Positions 9,081-13,038 of a stretch of 13,038 bases of DNA are shown here, piece after piece. Origin of the DNA: Pleurotus djamor (lineage: Eukaryota; Basidiomycota; Agaricomycetes; Agaricales; Pleurotaceae). The position numbers and the translations under genes were made by a program. How positions within the stretch are numbered: position 1 is the stretch's first letter; the number at the start of each line of letters is the position of its first letter. The DNA is taken from NCBI GenBank assembly GCA_029747585.1, contig JAPEVF010001168.1, forward strand, positions 1-13,038, in the 5' to 3' direction. The notes under the pieces are model-generated. The model had not been told where the DNA came from. It made no database searches and saw only the letters and a list, made by a program, of their open reading frames with translations.

Positions 9081-11492
9081 ATGTCCGCGTCTTCAGCAAC
9101 TGCTGGCCCATGGCCCGAATCATTGACACCATGGATGTAAGTCATGCGATCGCTTGGTGCTTTATACTGACATAGACACGCAGATTAGATGTGGTTCACT
9201 CAATGGGGCATACTCAAATGACCCCAGTCCAGGCGTCAACAATACCGTTGTTTATGAAGCATAAAGATGTGGTTGTAGAAGCTGTGACGGGGTCGGGAAA
9301 GTCACTGGCGTTTGCAATACCGATACTTGAACGTATCGTACGTCGGGAAACCCGTCTACGAAAGAATGAGATCGGCGCATTGGTTATTAGCCCGACTAGG
9401 TGCGTTCCAGTGTTTCTCATACGCTCTCATACGTGACTCCAAGATGAATTCGTTGTCATAGGGAATTGGCCTCTCAGATCCATTCGATATTTGTTCAGTT
9501 CCTCTCATCTCAACCGACATCAGAGGAAGAGGGAGAAGATAGATTCCCTGATCCGCTATTACTTGTGTCGGACGATAAATCTTCGCCGGCCAAAGATATT
9601 CAACGATTTCTCGCTGCCGGATCTGACATCGTAATTGGGACACCGGGGAGGGTGGAGGAATTCCTCTTAGGAAAGGGTAAATCCACGGTGAATGTGAAGG
9701 AGCTTGAGGTGCTGGTACTCGACGAAGCTGATCGGTCCGTTTGTACCCAATCTTATACTTGCTTGCGCTCACCTTCATCTAGTCTATTGGATCTCGGATT
9801 CCAAACTGTGCTCTCTCGCATCATCACCCATCTTCCAAAACAGCGTCGCACTGGTCTGTTTAGCGCAACTATGACCGATGCGCTCTCGGAGTTGGTTCGT
9901 GTCGGACTACGTAATCCTGCCCGAATTGTCGTGAAAATCCAGACGAAGAAGTCCTTGAAAGGCAATAATAAAGGAGAGGTTATAGAGGAACAACGGATTC
10001 CATCTAGGTGAAACCCTTGCAACGACTACATCACATTCCGCTGATTTATGGGTATTATAGCCTGCAAAACTTCTATCTCAAGTGTCGTGCTTCGGAAAAG
10101 CTAGTCCAGCTCAGCCGGATTGTGGCACATGAAACGTCATACCATCATACATCACAGTATATCGTTTACTTCGCAACGTGTGCTTGTGTTGATTATTTTT
10201 ACAAGGTTTGCTTTCTACTAAAGTTACTGATATCCTCACTCATACTTAGTAGATCCTTCCGTTATACCTTCCACCCTCCACAACCCTCTACTCATTGCAC
10301 GGTCACCTGACTCCCGCTGCACGGACGAGAACCCTATCAAACTTTGCCTCATCCATCCCTTCATCACCTTCTCCTGCAATCTTATTAGCTACCGACGTAG
10401 CGGCTAGGGGGCTTGACCTCCCCCACGTTGACGCAGTCATTCAATTTGACCCTCCCTCTGATCCCAAAGCTTTCTCTCATCGCTGTGGCCGGACCGCACG
10501 AGCTGGTAGGTCAGGCCGCGCCTGGACTCTGCTTGTCGGAAGGGAATCTAGCTATGTCGGTGTGTACTGAAACGTCTACCCTCCAANTCCATCCTGCTGA
10601 CTGGTTCGTACGAAGACTTCATGGCTGTCCGCAGAATCCCTTTGAAGAGGCACGGCCTCTTCTCCGAAACTGGTGACATTTTCCCCATACCAAACGAGGA
10701 AGCGGAGGAAGAAATTAACCAAGGCGAGGACCCGACTGTATCAAAGTTTCAAGAAAGTGCTAGGAGCATGATTTTGAAAGACAGAGCAGTCCATGATCAG
10801 GTACCGCACCTTATGAGAGCGCCCTCTCAGGAAACATGCTTACTCCCTCACAGTCGGTGAAGGCGTTTGTGTCATTTGTGAAGGCGTACTCGAAGCACGA
10901 AGCGTCGTATATCTTTCGTTTGAAGGATCTTGACCTCGTCGGAGTAGCGAAAAGCTTCGGTCTTCTTCGCCTTCCCAAAATGCCCGAGCTTAAAGACATT
11001 AATACCAGCCTGTGGCGAGATGCTGACCTCAATGTATGTGATCGAATGGCCCTCTTCATCACTCCACTCTTCTAACCTTCAGTCACTTTTCAGTGGGACA
11101 CATATGCTTACGCGGATGCGCCCCAGGAGTCAAAACGTCTTGAAGCCCTCAAAGCCTCAAAAGAAGCACGCCTGACCACAGATCAACGCAAACCCTCGCG
11201 TGCCCAGAAAAAGAAAAAGAACGAAGCTTGGAGTAGTCAAGTCACGAAGAAGGAAGAAAAGGACAAACGCAAGGAGAAGAGACAACGAAAGAAGAAATGG
11301 CTTCAAACCCATGCCCAAGCTCAGCTACCCGGTGAAGGTCCGATTGACTCAACGAAGAAAAGAAGCGCATCCGAGAGCGATGAAGAGAGCGATGACTGGG
11401 CTGAAATTGCCAAGGAAGAAAGGATGGTGAAGAAACTTAAGCGAGGAAATATCACTCAAGCGGCTTTTGACGCTGAATTTGGGGATGTTTGA
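9081..11492 (+). CDS. SPB4: DEAD-box ATP-dependent rRNA helicase Spb4
   Basis: Spb4 is a nucleolar RNA helicase needed for 27S pre-rRNA processing and 60S subunit maturation. Nine exons (9081-9136, 9184-9399, 9462-9734, 9783-10007, 10061-10205, 10253-10559, 10616-10800, 10854-11033, 11094-11492) join in phase to 661 residues, slightly longer than yeast Spb4. In order: Q-motif TPVQ at 32-35, Walker A AVTGSGKS at 52-59, PTREL near 89-93, DEAD at 178-181, SAT at 209-211, ARGLD at 356-360 and [13 protein letters not shown] at 381-393. The family-specific C-terminal domain follows ([37 protein letters not shown]), and then a Lys/Glu-rich basic tail ending in an acidic SDEESDDW patch. The intron at 10560-10615 contains the single ambiguous base of the window (10587). 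All junctions keep frame. Identification as SPB4 rather than another DEAD-box helicase rests on the C-terminal domain. Confidence 0.95.
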
Positions 11493-11603
11493 TGGCTTCA
11501 CTCTCCACCGTGGACACCAGACTTTGTCATCCCTCTCGTCCCTCGGTAGCCACCTCGCCCAAAGAGGTCCGCGCTACGTATCTAAGCGCTCTTCAGCTAC
11601 TCG

Positions 11604-11621
11604 AAGCGGGCCAGCCCGCTT
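11604..11621. repeat. Perfect inverted repeat AAGCGGGC-CA-GCCCGCTT
   Basis: Two 8-bp arms are separated by two bases. Realistically this is a 7-bp stem with a four-base loop, which can be extended outward by a CTC/GAG pair with one bulged base. It lies 112 bp beyond the SPB4 stop. It could fold in the 3' transcript or be a palindromic protein-binding site; nothing shows which. Confidence 0.7.
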
Positions 11622-11787
11622 GAGAGCGGAGTGACGGTACCTGCCTGCGTTTCATCAGTGCGATAGTGGATAGATCTCTTCACTCCCTGATAGGTTCCTA
11701 TTCCTAAAACAGTAGTTAGGATTCAAATCAGAAACAACGCAAGATTCAACCTCCCATCACCTGCGTCCATTTCACCACTGCACATTA

Positions 11788-11819
11788 GATTCGATTTCGA
11801 TCCTCACCCGAAATCAATC
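11788..11819. repeat. Imperfect inverted repeat (GATTCGATTTCG / CGAAATCAATC)
   Basis: The arms at 11788-11799 and 11809-11819 are complementary apart from one extra base, with a 9-base loop. The repeat lies about 130 bp before the F-box start codon. It may be a chance structure. Confidence 0.45.
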
Positions 11820-11951
11820 GTACCCGGAAAGTGATATGGCCGGCTAACCTTGTTCGCACAGTCTTCATATAGAGTGGAGCATGCGATCCATAGCCCCCCG
11901 CGTCCCCATCTCGGTTGCTGCCTTCGAACCTCCCCAAGAAAGCTCTTCCCT

Positions 11952-12835
11952 ATGGTCAATATTGTGGATTTGCCGATTGAAGTCGTTTTCAAGGTCAATG
12001 TCTCGGTTTATGGACTCAAACGTTCACTGATGCCCATTCATTGGCGTATCCATCCTTGCAGATTTTAGAAGTAACTCATCCGAGTAACTTGTTGGTGGTG
12101 ACCAGGGTCAATAAGCAGTTCAGGGCGCTCCTCATGCACCCTTCTTCAACGAGTATTTGGCACGACGCCCTGTCGCTGCACGAACCAACACTGCCGAAGT
12201 GCCCCAAGGATATGTGCGCACCCCGATGGGTCAGTCTCATCTACGAGAAACTATGCACTGTGGGTCCTGCGATAAAACGTGGGGTTTGCGTGGGCTCCTC
12301 ACACGCTCAATCACCGCCCCCTATGTCTAGTTTTGCTTCGCTCAGGAGGTTCGCGAAGTAGATTGGTATCTACGCGTTCGTATATGCCCACCGTGCGCAC
12401 AATCACAGTTAGTGCGTAGTCGATTCGGAGATTCCATTGCTAATTTTCGGTCTTAGTGTGAGGATCAGCTGTTATGAGGGAATAGCCCTGAGTGGGTATG
12501 ATGTCACTGGAAAGCGTCCACCAGCCTTCGAGCGTCTTATCCCCTCGAGACTTGTCTATCGCGATGCAATGTCGTTCTTCGCCCAAGGTGAGTACACTCT
12601 CCATGGAAAAGCTCCACAGACTAATGAGAAAGTAGCACACCTTCGGACTTGGAGGTGCCTGAAAATAGATTATATCCGGGCCCAAGCAGAGTTCACAGCT
12701 CTTCAAACTGATGATGCCAGGCGCGTCTTTCTGGAAGAACGAGCCATAGCCGCGAACGAAAGCCGAGCGCATGCTCGTCGTTGTGAGGTGTGGAGCCAGC
12801 AGGTGGATTCCAAAGGTAATAGTGGAGTTGTATAG
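11952..12835 (+). CDS. F-box / zinc-cysteine protein, reading frame disrupted (possible pseudogene)
   Basis: F-box proteins recruit substrates to SCF ubiquitin ligases through Skp1. Exon 1 (11952-11993) and exon 2 (12062-12289) join across a 68-nt intron to give an F-box: DLPIEVVFKILEVTHPSNLL followed by TRVNKQFRALLMHPSSTSIW. A 56-nt intron (12290-12345) leads in phase to EVDWYLRVRICPPCAQSQL, a Cys-containing segment I associate with Agaricomycete F-box proteins. Beyond that the frame breaks. Read straight through, it stops at 12454-12456. Removing a good-looking intron (12412-12456) instead gives a stop seven codons on. Family-like sequence then resumes one frame over (PSRLVYRDAMSFFAQ, a 48-nt intron 12588-12635, FLEERAIAANESRAHARRCEVW) and ends at 12835, short of the usual C-terminus. 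A pseudogene, a base error or an unrecognised intron would each explain this. The true start may also lie further upstream. Confidence 0.6.
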
Positions 12836-12901
12836 ATATTAGCTTTTGAAGTACACAGATTGGGTAAATCGACAGTGCTGTCTAATGAGCAAGATCATTA
12901 T

Positions 12902-13038
12902 CTAGAGGCATTGGGAGTAGTCTGGATGAATGGTGTTAGTTGTTCCTCGATGCGGCCTAGAAGTTACTCACAGTCGTTGAGCTTGGTGCAGGTGCTGCCG
13001 GCAACACAGGCGGTGGCACCAGTCCAGCCAATACCTGC
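12902..13038 (-). CDS. C-terminus of a CBM1 (fungal cellulose-binding domain) protein, partial
   Basis: On the minus strand an exon (13038-12972) encodes GIGWTGATACVAGSTCTKLN and continues across a 50-nt intron (12922-12971; donor GTGAGT) into a last exon, 12921-12902, that finishes DYYSQCL and stop. This is a nearly complete fungal CBM1, a domain of about 36 residues with conserved Cys and aromatic residues that binds crystalline cellulose. It sits at the extreme C-terminus of the protein, as in GH7 cellobiohydrolases, AA9 monooxygenases and several esterases. The catalytic domain lies outside the window, so the enzyme class cannot be named. The protein is expected to be secreted. The gene converges on the disrupted F-box gene, with about 66 bp between the two stop codons. 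Confidence 0.9.

Larger units (their letters stand above)
11493..11951. other. Intergenic region with two inverted repeats
   Basis: These 459 bp lie between the SPB4 stop and the F-box start codon. No convincing coding exon or tRNA was seen, although an upstream exon of the F-box gene could hide here because related proteins usually have a longer N-terminus. The interval contains the GC-rich hairpin at 11604-11621 and an imperfect inverted repeat at 11788-11819. Confidence 0.5.

Noticed and set aside
9356..9778. Minus-strand open frame of 140 codons opposite SPB4
   Set aside because: It lies antisense to the helicase core, including the DEAD motif exon, and has no recognisable domain.
12255..12330. 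Frame with HCGSCDKTW in the F-box gene, first taken as a zinc motif reached by a frameshift
   Set aside because: Splicing 12290-12345 in the original frame leads directly into the conserved EVDWYLRVRICPPC segment, so no frameshift is needed at this point.

Overview
The window reads as a stretch of nuclear genome from a filamentous basidiomycete fungus, most likely an Agaricomycete. The coding regions are compact and cut by many short introns (about 47 to 70 nt by hand count) with GT..AG borders and CTAAY-like branch sites. Protein families are fungal throughout. The right edge carries the end of a cellulose-binding (CBM1) protein, and next to it lies an F-box/zinc-cysteine gene of a type I associate with mushroom-forming fungi. 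Both fit a plant-litter or wood-degrading lifestyle.

Layout, left to right. Minus strand 1-1477: the N-terminal part of origin recognition complex subunit 4 (ORC4), running off the left edge. A 152-bp shared promoter separates it from divergent MED20 (1630-2694, +), a Mediator head subunit. Then, all on the plus strand: a mitochondrial PDK/BCKDK-type protein kinase in 12 exons (2849-4792), an intergenic stretch with nothing recognisable (4793-5225), a proline-rich disordered protein with a PPAY motif and a Q/N/Y-rich tail (5226-6777), an NDR-family AGC kinase of the Cbk1/Orb6/COT1 type (7016-8898), and the DEAD-box ribosome-biogenesis helicase SPB4 (9081-11492). After a 459-bp intergenic region comes a disrupted F-box gene (11952-12835, +), which converges on the last two exons of a CBM1-containing secreted protein (minus strand, 12902-13038, running off the right edge).

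The genes do not form one pathway. ORC4, MED20, SPB4 and the NDR kinase are conserved housekeeping or growth functions: replication licensing, transcription, 60S maturation and polarity. The mitochondrial kinase controls keto-acid dehydrogenase flux. The right end looks more lineage-specific. I found no mobile element, CRISPR array, tRNA, rRNA or obvious new system. The points most worth a second look are the disrupted F-box gene and its convergent CBM1 neighbour, the uncharacterised PPAY protein, the altered Walker B and CDK-site-rich tail of ORC4, a 16-nt microexon in the kinase activation loop, and an unusual preference for GTNCGT splice donors. All gene models were assembled by hand from splice signals, reading phase and remembered family motifs. 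No database search or transcript data were used.
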